A DNA stretch of 64,000 nucleotides from Beaufortia kweichowensis (GCA_019155185.1 CM032817.1:8266034-8330033), one strand, 5' to 3'; shown: positions 10,561-22,905, numbered from the stretch's first letter. Notes: generated by a model from the sequence alone, not told the origin. Made by a program: numbers and translations.

Positions 10561-13174
10561 GCTCACACTGCTGCTGGTGTAACGCGTGTGAGGATGATCT
10601 CAAAGGCCAGTTTCACATCTATCAGTGGATTATGCAGAGAGGAGGGGGATTCAATAGAGCAGGCTGGGGAGGCACAAGTGTTGCCCAGAATATGTGATGC
10701 GAAATATTTGGGGTGTGGCCAGCATGGTGATGATCATGATGATGAAGATATTAACAGCCTAACTGTGTGGTTATTATGTGAAATAATATTTGTTTCATGC
10801 TTTTATGTAACAACTTTTAAAAGTTGTTTTTGAGTGTTAGCTATATTGATATTGTTTAAAGTTGTATTTGTTTTAATGCTTTTATTTTATCTGGTGATCG
10901 ATTAAGATGTTATTTTAATTTCCTGTTTTAAACATTTGTCTAGTGCTGTAACTTATAAAAATAAGTTGAAACTGAAAACCTATCTTACTACTTCTAATAA
11001 CAATAATATACTCTTTATGTTATGTTGCGTACTAATTACATAATGTGAAAACAACATATTGATATATTAATGTACTAATATTAATCTTCCGTCTTCGTTT
11101 AAGTCTAAATGTATTGGCATGCAAGTTTAATGAGTTGATTTGTCTGGGAAGGCCGTGTGTAAGCGCAGCTGCTGTCCGGATTTTGGGCTCTGAAGGCCAG
11201 GTCTGACCCTGCCAGCACGCTCCAGAGTCACCAAAGCCAATAACCATGACAACTAGACTTCAAAGCTGCTTGTTTGGAAATTCATGTTTACTCTTAAGTG
11301 CCATAAAACACAATACCTTCATTCAGTTTTAGTTTCATGAACCGTGACCTTCTGTGACCTCCACTCGTTGCCATCTACTTATGCTCCATTAATTATAGCA
11401 TTAACTCAGTGTGGGTCCAGAGAAGCCCTCCAGTCACTAGGAAATGTTATAGCAGATCAGTGACAAAGCTCCTGTCATGTCGTATGTGATTGTTATGAAT
11501 GGTGGAGGGGAAATGTTTTGGGTGCTGTTCAGAGGGAGATAAACACAACATGGGTGTTGGTCTTACTTCCTGGGCGTCTCTGTCTCTGTCTGTCCTGAAA
11601 TAGTTGCTGATACCCTGTTTGCACTCTTAATGTTATTATCTTGAAACTTATAGTAGTGAATAATGAGTTTGAATGTTCAGAGGCTTCTGTTGCATATCTA
11701 ACAGATTATTAAAGATGTGTGCGTGTGTGGGGTTGTTCAAGTAAAAATACTCAACAATTCCAGTAGTTGTGTCAAAACACCAGCGGCTGGGCAGAGGAAT
11801 GTGATGTTTAAATTAAATACTTAAATTGTATACCCTAATACTACTTCCTAACGCCCGCAAGCACCTGATTGTGAGAGAAGGGGAGGGTATTTTGTTTGTT
11901 TGTCTAGTTCACAGACTCTTTTGTAATCGGGCAGTTAATAGGAGACCCCGTGTGGGCCCCAGTCATGCATATATGTAGGCACCCGATAATCAAAGAGACA
12001 GGACATAAATTAGATCTAGTTTGATAAAGTTAACATACAGGTGTTTTTGTAGGTTAAAACTCTCGGACACATATATTTTAAACGTCATCTAATGCATTTG
12101 TGTTGTGCCACATTCTCAGTGGTGCCCTCCTGACACTTTCACAGCATGGAGAGTGACGGAGTGCATGTTAAGCAGCTCGGGGGGTGGCGAGGCTGCCACT
12201 GCATCGCACGCCTCCCGTCCATCGTCAGTTCAGTCGCACAGGGTTCTGTCACAGGGAGAGCACGCGGTGGCCGTGCCTCATTAAAGAGTGACAATGGTAG
12301 GGGCATTCCAAGAATGTGGGCGCTTATTCACTTTCTCCCTCTTTAGATGCTCGGAGATGTTGTGCCAAGCACTGACAAGGCAGAGGGAATCCTCCTCCCT
12401 AATGATAAATAAGATTTCTAAGGATTCTTTTGCTATAGTTCTTCAGATTAATGGCATGACTTCTTCAAATATGTGGAGAGTGTGTTCTGTGCATGGCAGA
12501 TGCAAGTTTCATGTTTCATGTTCATGTTTACTTTGAACATCTGAAATGATTGCTATCACATGTTTTGTGACTCGTGGTGCGAGCAGAAATCATTAACGCT
12601 ATCAAGATCTAAAAAACATATTTTGCATGAACTTTTGTTAGTAAAGAAACTGATATTTATTGTTATTTACTCAACATCCTTCCAAAATATAGACCTCTTT
12701 TATGGTGACCTAAAATGTGGTTTTTAGCATGTGAGTGTATGAATAATGACTTCTCAAAAAAAGAGTAAAAAATAATAAAAAAAAGATAAATCTTAAACTA
12801 GGAAAACTATAATTATAAAAAACAGTAATAAGTATTTATTAAATAAATTAATTTTTTATTAATGACTTTTTTACAAAAAGTTTTACAAGATTACAATCTG
12901 GATTCAATAATAAAACTTTTTTCTAATTTTTTACTAATTTCTTCAGGTTTTTATTATACATTATGACAGACCTGTGTTGAGTATAGTTAAAATGTTTGCA
13001 AGGATGATACCTGCTTTGTTAGTAAGATTGAACAGAGACCACCGTCAGAAGAACAGGTGGCTAAACTCTTACTTTAAAAGGGCAAAGTGGCACATTCAAG
13101 TATGCAACAAATTCAAAACATGTCAGACATTCCTACATGACTCTCCCAAACATATACCACAATCTCCCTGAATG

Positions 13175-13330
13175 ACTATTTACATGTATAAATGCATTTA
13201 GCAGATGTTTTTATTCAAAGTGACTTACAATGCTTTTTAATGAGTTCATGTTATATCCCTGGGAATTGAACCAACAACATTTTATACTGTTAGCACAATG
13301 CTGCAGGAACACCAGCAATCATTTTATCTA
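13175..13330 (-). mobile_element. tRNA-derived fish repeat (SINE-like), degenerate
   Basis: GCATTTAGCAGATGTTTTTA and AAAGTGACTTACAATGC match the very common fish motif of the form 'GCATTTAGCAGACGCTTTTATCCAAAGCGACTTACA'. It is followed by CCTGGGAATTGAACCAAC, the complement of a tRNA B box. Together they form a tRNA-derived dispersed repeat read on the minus strand. Confidence 0.6.
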
Positions 13331-13807
13331 TAAAAGCTCATCCTGTGTTAAAGTTTTTATTATGGTTTTGTGATGTGATAACTATGTGCATTTATGTACC
13401 TGTATATGTGCAAGTTAACCTTGAAAGTCTGTTTTAGGAGTTGACGGGACCCAGAACACTTGGCACCTCCTTATCAGAGGCCTGGTACCAACCGGAGTCG
13501 ATCCCCGAGAGAAAAAACAGCCCCCTGCGTAGGTGTGTGTGAGAGAGCCTGTTAAAGTGAGTAACTCCCCCGTTACTATGATCCAGATGACTCTAGTTTT
13601 TCTGATCTCCCGCTGACAGTAACATTCTCCACAAATCTCACCTCTTCTTCATTCCAAACCACTTCAGGTTTGATGTGTTTAAATCCTCCCTCATTTAAAA
13701 AAGATGGAGGGTCAATCATAGTATGAAACTTTCATTTTGTTCCACAGAGGTCATACAAAGGTGTTTAAAACATGCATGACTTATAATTAATATTAAAATA
13801 TATACTT

Positions 13808-13998
13808 AAAGAGTTAGTTCACCCAAAATTAAGATTATTCTGCAGAACGCAAAAGAAGATATTTTGAAATTTTCATTGTACAAACACAAATCCACTGAAA
13901 TATTTCCTAAAATATCTCATTTTGTTCCTCGCTGAAGATAGAGTCACATACAGGTTGTAAACAAAGAGTAAATAGATTTGGATGAACTATTCCTTTAA
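13808..13998. mobile_element. Short MITE with 'agttcaccc' inverted ends
   Basis: AGAGTTAGTTCACCCAAAAT at one end and GATGAACTATTCCTTTAAC at the other are inverted relative to each other. The interior (GAACGCAAAAGAAGATATTT) matches the abundant cyprinid MITE also found in the stabilin intron near 59.4 kb. Confidence 0.65.
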
Positions 13999-16221
13999 CT
14001 TACTGGCAGATGGAGACATATAAACTGTAATGCATTGTGAGATGAAATAACCATACCCAGAACTGGGCTGGTACCAAGAATGGAAAAGGTTACAAGCTCT
14101 TAAGCTTTAAAAGGAAACAATCGGTATGCAGATGCTTAGATGTGACCTTTGACCTGTACAAGGGTATCTGTCAGCCTCTGGTCTGATACCCTGTAATCTG
14201 TGGATTATCTGAGAATGCTACTGTAAAGCCCTATAGTGAGGCTGATGGCGCTAAGACATGAGCCACATCAAGAAGCTTGACAATACGGCTCCGTTGTTGG
14301 GCTGGGTCACCTTTGACGCCCCTTTTTCTGGGCGTGTCTCAAAAGGAGGATGCGCTATTTTTAAGAGACGACTGAGACCCAAAGGGAGTGCTTGTACACC
14401 ATACAAGTGACTTCAAGCGAATACCAGCTCATGAAGGTCACCAGAGGAAGGAAAGACCAGGATGAAGCGGAAGAAGTCAATTTTTCTAGCTCCAGACATT
14501 TGTTAGTCAGATCCAGAAAAGCTGTGTTTATTCACAGGGTGGGAGTGGCACAGGAAGCTGCCAACTGAAGCTTCCCCAGAAACAGTTGCGGGGCGATCCC
14601 AGCGTTTCTATAGGAGGAAATGGGAAGTGCGGGCGTGGGTCTGCCAGAGGCCACTTCCACTCTTTGAGGTGATGTACACGGTAAACGAAAAACTCACGTA
14701 AGACACATCCGTCATAAGAATGACCACATTATACTGATCAGAGATATGTTCTCATTTACATACGGTCAGCAATAGCTGTAGTCTGCACTGAAGAGTGAAT
14801 CATGCCCGGTCAATGTCATCTCAATGTCATAAGGTAAAAATATTTATTATAATGAAATAATTTTTAAAAAACAATGAAAGACAGTTTAGCTGCTGTTGCA
14901 GGGATTCACAGTGTAAATAGAAAAGACATAAAAAACAAATACGAATTGAACATTGTTGTAAGCAAAAGACGTAAATGCAAAACAAAGTGTGAAACATAAA
15001 TACAAAACAAAAGGTCAATTTAGTGGGATAACATATACATTTTATCTTTTTTTGTAATGTAATGTCAATAATATGTATACATCATGATAATAATTTTCCA
15101 TGACTTTTTTTAGTCTTAGTAAAAAGGTAAAAATAATTTATGAAAAAAAACATATTTATTATGAAATAATGCTGAAATGTCTTAATGTGTGAAAGCTTAA
15201 TATTTAAGAAAAAAGCCTTGATATTTACAACATTATTGATCATCTGATTGACCAGAGGAAACTGGGAGTGTTTTTATTACTTAGTCCTATCACAAAAACT
15301 TTATTTTAAAATAATAATCGTGTGTATCAAAGGGATGTGGAAAGTGTATTGAGGTAAAGAGTTTGCCGCCCCTCTTGAGATGACATTATGGAGAGGAAGG
15401 GAGGGCTGGACGATGGACTGCAGACAGAGGAATTGTTGAGGTAAGCAGCTATTTGTGGCACTATTAGCTTTTCCATTGTCGGTATAGGCATATGTTGAAC
15501 GGGTGTTAGGAAGTTAACTTCGAAGTGATGGTTCCTAGCAGGTGTAAAATGAGCTCCAAAAAATTAAACACACAGAAGTCCAGATAATACACTTTATGCG
15601 CTGCTTTCAGCCACATATCCTCCACTGTTAAAATACTTCCCTGTTCATGTCATACACCCGTTTGTTTGACTGTTTTACACATTCCACCTCTGGAAAATCT
15701 CTTTCTGTCTTTATCTCTATCTCTCTTTAAGAATCAGCACACTCTGATTAGTTCTAGCAAATAATCTAGATAGAATGCCAGTTTTTTGTGATACTGTGGT
15801 TTCTTTCATCAAAGGCATCCTTTTAACTCTTATATCTTTCTTTTTTGAAGGACAGCACAGACATCATCTCTCCCACTATCCCCTGACCCTGAAATCTATG
15901 TGTGGAATTCTCTCCTCGTTTACTATCTGTGTGGTTTCTGTTCTCTCCATATGAGCTTTTTGTTTTTTTTCATCTTGATCCTGGTCATTTTTCTTTCAGA
16001 TTTGCACATCAATACAGCTTCACATGCATACTTCATTAGGTTTGTTAAAGCTGTAGATCATTCAAATATATATATATATTTTAACTCACACTGATGTTGC
16101 TAAAACCCATATGACTGTTTCCTAATTTTTCTATGTCTTTCTCCTATTTTTTAGTCCGAGCACCTGATAGCTCTTGTGTTTTTGTTAGTGATAACAATAG
16201 AGCATCACGTACTTGTGTTTG

Positions 16222-16430
16222 TACTATTTCTGAAGTAAACTTTAGAAATGTCATTGCGCGATTTAGCCACAAGAGAGCGCCACTTTCGAGCAGTGTTCCT
16301 ACTGGAAAAAACAAACCTATTGTATTTGATTTAATCCAAACATAATACACTGAAGTGGCTCCCTCTTGTGGATAAATCGCGCAATGGCATTTCTAAAGTT
16401 TCCTTCTAAAGTTTACTTTACAAATAGAAA
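16222..16430. repeat. Foldback element (hairpin) of about 200 bp
   Basis: CATTGCGCGATTTAGCCACA (from about 16,251) and its near-perfect complement around 16,360-16,390 form an inverted repeat of roughly 40 bp. The match extends through diverged ACTTTAGAAATG sequences on both sides of a ~65-bp loop. It is probably a MITE; a transcribed hairpin cannot be excluded. Confidence 0.6.
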
Positions 16431-16617
16431 AAAACAGAACTATGATCAGTATGTCCAGATACTGTGCTTTTTCACAACAGTTGCGTATTTATTCTATTTT
16501 TTAATTTCTTTTGTTTATTTGGCTTTATTGGTTATATTATCTATATGTATGTTATTTAACACACCATTGAAAACACCTTTTCCATACTGAACTCGTCTAT
16601 CTAACTGGTTTTTCCAT

Positions 16618-16712
16618 AAAGGGCGGGACCTAGGTTTAGACCGTGGACGACGTACCGGAGGGGCGTGAATTTTGGAAGGGGCGGGACTAGACCCCGGAAG
16701 TGAATGTCACGT
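16618..16712. promoter_or_regulatory. GC-box-rich segment in AT-rich DNA
   Basis: Three GC-box-like motifs (GGGCGGGAC, GGGGCGTGAA, GGGGCGGGAC) and an ETS-type CCGGAAGTG lie within 95 bp. This composition is very unlike the flanks. It may be a promoter remnant or the GC-rich part of a transposable element. No adjacent gene is seen. Confidence 0.3.
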
Positions 16713-17084
16713 TAATAAGGCGCTTTACTTTTTAGTAAATGTGTGTATTTTAGCTTCATAGTGTCTTTAAACGCTGCAAAAGAAAATGTCCTTCATCATA
16801 CATATTGAGTATATAAATGAGTCACTGTTAAGACTGTATAAGAGGTTTGAAACCTGTTGGAAAGCATATTATTATGTGGTTAGTCTTGTGCATGTAAGAT
16901 TTATGTTTGTTTTGTTTCCGTTTGCACCATTCATAGTGTCTAAGTGAGAATGAGAGTTGAGAAAAAAAGTGAGAAATTTTTATTTGGTGTTTATTTGGTT
17001 TATTTTTATTATGACTTTCAATGTTTGTACATTTTAAAAATGTGTTCAAAAATATTTTGTTATAGACATAAGACTTTTTATTTA

Positions 17085-17440
17085 CATTTACATTTAGGCA
17101 TTTAGCTGACGCTTTTATCCAAAGCGACTTACAATAGTAGGAGACAATGAAGCGACACATCAGAAGCGGCAACAATAGTACTAAGAAGTGCTTTACTAAG
17201 TTTACAATGTTTTGCAGTGCTGGATAAATACCTGTAGAGGAAAGAAGAGAGGTGTTTTTTTGTATTATGATGTCAGGTGTTCGTGGAAGAGGTGTGTTTT
17301 TAGTTGTTTCTTAAAGGAGGTGAGGGATGTGGCAGAACTGATTGCGTTAGGGAGATTATTCCATAAACCGGGGACAGAGAAGGAACGAGAGAGAGAGTTA
17401 GTGCCCTTCTGTGAGGGTACCACCAGTTTTTTTTATAAAC
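17085..17440. mobile_element. Dispersed fish repeat
   Basis: It begins with GCATTTAGCTGACGCTTTTA then AAAGCGACTTACAATAG, a common fish repeat motif, and continues with CTTAAAGGAGGTGAGGGATG and ATTATTCCATAAACC. It seems to be an intact nonautonomous element fragment. The open frame across it is not a gene. Confidence 0.55.
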
Positions 17441-17659
17441 TATAAGCTTTACAGAAAATACATTTTATTGTTCTGTTTGAATATTCTGTTGGACATACTG
17501 AGAAACCATCTTCCTCAAGCTCATCCTCATGTGTGGACGTTGTCCTACGATCCAGTTTGTCTGCAACACCATCAAAATGAATCGTCATAAACAAACAAGT
17601 TGTGCATTAAGATTTTACTTTTTTTAATAATATAAAACACAATACGCACTCAAAAAAAG

Positions 17660-18500
17660 AAGACCTTACTGGCTCAGTGGTTAAACACCTACGGTTATTT
17701 GTTTTTTCTTTTCATGAATAACATAAAAACAAAATCCATGTACTGTCACAGGCTCAGTAGCTCAGGGGGTTAGATGCTTGACTGTGGCGTTTAAAAGTCC
17801 TAGCTCAAATCCATTCTCTGTGGTTCTAAGGTAAAACACACGAATCTCACAAAAGAAAGTGGCTCTGTGGTATGGTGGTAGAACACTTGATGTTGCTGCT
17901 TGAAAGTCCTGACTTGAATCTAGTCTCTGTGGTTCTTTCTTTTAATTAATAACATTAAAAAACAAAAACCTTCCTTCAAAAAACATGGCTAAAACTTTGC
18001 TGGCTCAGTGGCTTGGTGGTAAAGCACTTGACTTAGAAGCTTGAAACTCCTGGTCCAAGTCCAGACCCTGAGGTTCTTTATTTTCATTAATACCATAAAA
18101 ACAAAAACCTCACTCAAAAAAAAAGCCCTCAAAACTAGACAAGCTCAGTGGCTCGGTGGTAGAACACTTGACTTTGGTGTTTGAAAGTCCTGGTTCAAAT
18201 CCAGGCCCAGTGGTTCTTTGTTATTTCTTTTCATTAATAACATTAAAAAACTCCCTTAAAAAAAAGTCAAAGCTTCACTGCCTCAGCTGTAGAGCACTGA
18301 CTGCTGGAGCAAAAGGTCCGGAGTTCAAATCCAGTCAGTGGAGTTTAAGTCCTGCTTTGTGTTGCTTATGCAGTAAAGATGTCAAAACAAGAGAAAAGCA
18401 TGCCAGGAGAAGTATCATAAGTGTGCAAGACACAGTGGCTCAGCGGTAGAGCTCTGACATCTGGTCCGGAAGGTCCAGGTTTCAAGCACGGAGTGTGTCG
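17660..18500 (+). repeat. Tandem tRNA-like array A0 (about 6-7 modules)
   Basis: Modules begin near 17,757, 17,866, 18,004, 18,147, 18,275 and 18,434, about 110-160 bp apart. Each has an A-box-like TGGCTCAGTGGTAGA sequence and a B-box-like GGTTCAAATCC 30-45 bases later. The module at 18,147 has a perfect 5-bp T stem (CCTGG/CCAGG). The one at 18,273-18,343 can pair CTTCACT with AGTGGAG as an acceptor stem (one wobble pair). Anticodon arms are degenerate, so these are tRNA-derived repeats with internal Pol III boxes, not decoding tRNAs. Confidence 0.7.
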
Positions 18501-20340
18501 TGGTCACATGTGACCTACCCCAGTCTCTCCAGAGACTAACAAGAGTGAAAGGGAGACTGTGGAGGGTGTCTCCCCCTGAGTTTTGGCCATGTGGACCAGA
18601 GTGTGAAGAACAGGTGGAATTTTATGTTAAGTGTCAACTACCCAAAAACAATTGAATATAAAGAGCATCTGTTAGGAACCTGAACGAGCTGTCATCTGAA
18701 CGAGCTGTCTGCTAGGAACATGACTGTCCAGGAATGCTTTATTATTACAGACTTAATGCAAAGTAATACAAGATAAATGCATTTTTATGGAAACAGTTAC
18801 TCACAGGTGTGTTGCGTCTCTCTCTCTGTTGTGTTTACTGTCGAGGGGAGTTGCTGTTTGCTGTCCGCATGTGACACCTGCTGGAGCGGATGGTGAACTG
18901 CACATTAATTCAACTTCAAAGCAATGGCTTTACATACAATAAATCTGATGCTGCTGTCAATTCTCTGAACCTTTATTTACTAAATATAAAACCTAAAACA
19001 TATCTGTTTAAGTGAAACAGGGTAAGAAACTGGTAATGAATTAGTATATCACCATATACCATAACACATTTCCTAATATTTAACCAATATCTGCATTGCC
19101 TTTATTGTCTCAAACCTTTAATGCTGGCTTTTCACCCCACAATAAGTGGATTCTAGTAGAAGCAGAAGTAGTTTTTATCCTGATATCTCTACATTTGTTC
19201 ACCACAGGAGAGAAAACAGGTCAAATTTAGTGGTGGAGTTTTCATTGGTAAATGAGACATTGCTGAGCCCTTTTGTGGTGATTTGTTTGCATTACATTAT
19301 TGAACCTTCTGGTGGTGATTTCTGTGTATTACATTATTCACTTCTTTATTTCATCGTGCTCAAATAAATACTGGGCTACTTGTTGCCTAATAATAGAAAG
19401 TCAGACTTGTTTTTTGCAGGTTGCTTGTTTGATTTCCAATGCTGGAAATGATTAAGGTGCCTTGAAGCAATGAGGTTTTCTTTAGTTTTAGTTTTAGTTG
19501 CTCACTGTTTTAAGTATGGGTGTGTGTTCACTCTTCACTGAATAGACTAAATGCCAGAAGATATATTCCAAATGTGGTTAACCATACATTGGCAAATACT
19601 GTATTTCACTTTGTAATGAAACCAAATAACCACAGGAGGGCCCAACAGTGCATACACACAAACCTCAAGAATGCACAAATGTTTTTAGAGATGGTTTAGA
19701 GATGGTTACCATTATGCAGAAGTGTGGTGTTTGTACTTGGGTTGGCATGCTTTTAAACACAACCCAATTTTCACAATTACAGTTGTGAGGTTTTGCGTTT
19801 TAACTCCGTAAGAATTAATAGTTTGAGGTGGTATTATTGAGTCTTTGAAACTTTAATCATCCCAAATCTGTGGGATTAATTTCTACACAAATTTTGTTGT
19901 GTGGGTTTTTATTTACATATTTTAAATCTTTAGTGATGCCTCTTTGACCCATGTTGAGTAGTTTTTAGCATGTGTTTGTTCATTACAGTAGAGGCGACAT
20001 GTCCTCACAACTGAGAATGTTAGTCTCAGATTTCCCTTTAAACAGAAAATTCAGTGGTGGAGCTTTAAACTGTTAAATCGCTGAACGAGACATTGCAGTG
20101 GATCTGTAGTTCCCAGTGTGCTTTGCATGGGACTAGTAGTCTTTGTTATATAGTTTGTGTTATATTTTTGAGTTTAAGGTGGTTTCCATTGTGCAGAAGT
20201 GTGGTGCTTGTGTGGGAGGCATCATAAATACACACTGTAGTTAAACATCCAAAGTGGATAAACATGAGCCTTGTTTGATAAACTTTAATTGGTTGTGTGC
20301 AAAGACATACACACAAAACATCTCAAAGGGGCTCAACAAT

Positions 20341-21236
20341 GCAATACACACAAACCTCCACAAGAGGGCTTAACAACGCAATACACACAAACCTCCACAA
20401 GAGGGCTTAACAATGTAATACACACAAACCTCCACAAGAGGGCTTAAGAATGTAATACACACAAACCTCCACAAAAGGGCTTAAGAATGTAATACACACA
20501 AACCTCCACAAAAGGGCTTAAGAATGTAATACACACAAACCTCCACAAGATAACTCAGCAGCATAATACACACAAACCTCCACAAGAGGGCTCTGCAATG
20601 CAATACACACAAACCTCCACAAGATAGCTCAGCAACGCAATACACACAAACCTCCACAAGAGGGCTTAACAACGCAATACACACAAACCTCCACAAAAGG
20701 GCTTAAGAATGTAATACACACAAACCTCCACAAAAGGGCTTAAGAATGTAATACACACAAACCTCCACAAGATAACTCAGCAACGCAATACACACAAACC
20801 TCCACAAGAGGGCTCTGCAATGCAATACACACAAACCTCCACAAGATAGCTCAACAGCTCCACAACAAACCTCCACAAGAGGGCTTAACAACGCAATACA
20901 CACAAACCTCCACAAAAGGGCTTAAGAATGTAATACACACAAACCTCCACAAAAGGGCTTAAGAATGTAATACACACAAACCTCCACAAGATAGCTCAGG
21001 AACGCAATACACACAAACCTCCACAAGAGGGCTCTGCAATGCAATACACACAAACCTCCACAAGATAGCTCAGCAATGCAATACACACAAACCTCCACAA
21101 GAGGGCTCTGCAATGCAATACACACAAACCTCCACAAGAGGGCTCTGCAATGCAACATACACACAAACTTCCACATGAGGGCCCAACAATACAATACACA
21201 CGCACCTCCACAAGAGGGCTCTGCAATGCAATACAT
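20341..21236 (+). repeat. 37-bp minisatellite, sat2 of left arm (~24 units)
   Basis: The consensus starts AATACACACAAACCTCCACA and ends AGAGGGCTnAnCAAnGC, 37 bp per unit. Because 37 is not a multiple of three and few units contain stops, long open frames appear in several frames on both strands; they are not genes. Subtypes (TTAACAACG, TTAAGAATGT, TCTGCAATG) alternate, suggesting higher-order amplification. Confidence 0.9.
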
Positions 21237-22290
21237 ACAAGCTCAGTGGCTCGATGGTAGAACACTGTCTCCTGCACCAAAATGTTGTGAGTTCAAATCC
21301 AGACGCTGGAGTTTAATTTGTGCTTTTTTGTTTCTTATGCAGTCAAGATGTCAAAACAAGACAAGTGTGCCAGGAGAAGCGTCACAAGTGTGCCAGGAGA
21401 AGCGTCACAAGCGTGCCTGTCCACGTGGCTCAGCGTTAGAGCTCTGGCACCTGCACCAGAAGGTTCTGTGTTCAAGTCCAGTTAATGGAGTTTAATTTCT
21501 GCTTTTGTTTCTTATGCGGTCAAGATGTCAAAACAAGATAAGCGTGCCCGGAAAAGCGTCACAAGCGTGCCTGTCCATGTGGCTCAGCGTTAGAGCTCTG
21601 GCACCTGCGCCAGAAGGTTCTGTGTTCAAGTCCAGTTAATGGAGTTTAATTTCTGCTTTTGTTTCTTATGCGGTCAAGATGTCAAAACAAGATAAAGCGT
21701 GCCGGAAAAGCGTCACAAAGCGTGCCTGTCCATGTGGCTCAGCGTTAGAGCTCTGGCACCTGCGCCAGAAGGTTCTGTGTTCAAGTCCAGTTAATGGAGT
21801 TTAATTTCTGCTTTTGTTTCTTATGCGGTCAAGATGTCAAAACAAGATAAGTGTGCCCGGAAAAGCATCACAAGCGTGCCTGTCCATGTGGCTCAGCTTT
21901 AGAGCTCTGGCACCTACACCAGAAGGTTCTGTGTTCAAGTCCAGTTAATGGAGTTTAATTTCTGCATTTTGTTTCTTATGCGGTCAAGATGTCAAAACAA
22001 GATAAAGCGTGCCAGGAAAAGCGTCACAAAGCGTGCCTGTCCACAGTGGCTCAGCGGTAGAGCTCTGGCACCTGCACCAGAAGGTTCTGTGTTCAAGTCC
22101 AGTTAATGGAGTTTAATTTCTGCATTGTGTTTCTTATGCAGGCAAGATGTCAAAACAAGAGACAAAGCGTGCCAGGAGAAGTGTCGTAAAGCGTGCAAGA
22201 TTACAGTGGCTCTGCTTGGTAGAGCACTGACATCTGGTCGGAAGGTCCAGGTTTCGAGAGCCGGTTCAAGACCGAGTGTGTCGTAGTCAC
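21237..22290 (+). repeat. Tandem tRNA-like array A1 (7 modules, ~155-bp period)
   Basis: Modules start near 21,241, 21,426, 21,581, 21,735, 21,890, 22,038 and 22,207. Each has GTGGCTCAGCGTTAGAGCTC (A-box-like), then TGTTCAAGTCCAG (B-box-like), then a shared spacer with GTCAAGATGTCAAAACAAGA. TCCAT before the A box can pair with ATGGA after the B box as part of an acceptor stem. Most units are near identical, so amplification is recent. Confidence 0.75.
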
Positions 22291-22720
22291 ACGTGACCTA
22301 TACCAGTGGGTCTGAAGCTGGGAACACCTGACTAACAAGTATGAAAGGGGAGACTGTGGAGGGTGTCTCCCCGAGAGGTTCGGGCATGTGGAGGCAGGGG
22401 TTATAGAGCAGAATGTGAATAACAGGTGAAGTTTTATTAATTTACCATAATTTCAAATGTAGGGGAAGGGGGAAAAGATGCAATTTCAAACAAATAATAA
22501 AATTTCTGCTGTTCTTCACATTCTGCTCTATAACCCCCTGCCTACACATGCCTGAAACTCGGGGGGAGACACCCTCCACAGTCTCCCCCCTTTCATACTT
22601 GTTAGTCAGGCGTTCCCAGCTTCAGACCCACTGGTATAGGTCACGTTGTGACTACGACACACTCCGGGCTTGAACCGGGCTCGAAACCTGGACCTTACGG
22701 ACCAGATGTCAGCTCTACAT
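22200..22720. repeat. Foldback palindrome with tRNA-like ends (left arm)
   Basis: The left half contains GACCTATACCAGTGGGTCTG, GGAGACTGTGGAGGGTGTCT and TATAGAGCAGAATGTG. The right half carries their complements in reverse order, around a ~40-60-bp centre near 22,470. Each half begins with a tRNA-like module, so two tRNA-like heads face outward on a long hairpin. Counterparts are at 40,165-40,640 and 51,540-52,050. Confidence 0.8.
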
Positions 22721-22809
22721 GAGAGCCACCGTCTTCTGCACGCTTGGAACACTTCTCCTGGTACTCTTGTCTCTTGTTTTGACATCTTGACTGCATAAGA
22801 AACACAAAG

Positions 22810-22905
22810 CAGAACTTAAACTCCAGTTACTGGATTTGAACACAGAACCTTCTGGTGCATGAGTCAGTGCTCTACCGCTGAGCCACACAGAGCTGCACGC
22901 TTGGG
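22810..22905 (-). repeat. tRNA-like module (reverse orientation)
   Basis: The complement reads TGTGGCTCAGCGGTAGAGCA then GTGTTCAAATCCAGTAACTG, with A and B boxes spaced as in a tRNA. It lies just outside the foldback and belongs to the A1 family. Confidence 0.65.

Larger units (their letters stand above)
10561..16220. other. Intergenic DNA upstream of podxl
   Basis: No gene is supported. The stretch is AT-rich with a SINE-like piece at 13,175-13,330 and a MITE at 13,808-13,998. The segment 14,300-14,400 contains CTATTTTTAA, a match to the MEF2 consensus expected by chance at this scale. Short open frames lack splice sites or domains. Confidence 0.6.

Noticed and set aside
20341..21236. CRISPR array
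   Set aside because: Repeats are directly adjacent without unique spacers, no cas genes exist and the DNA is vertebrate.
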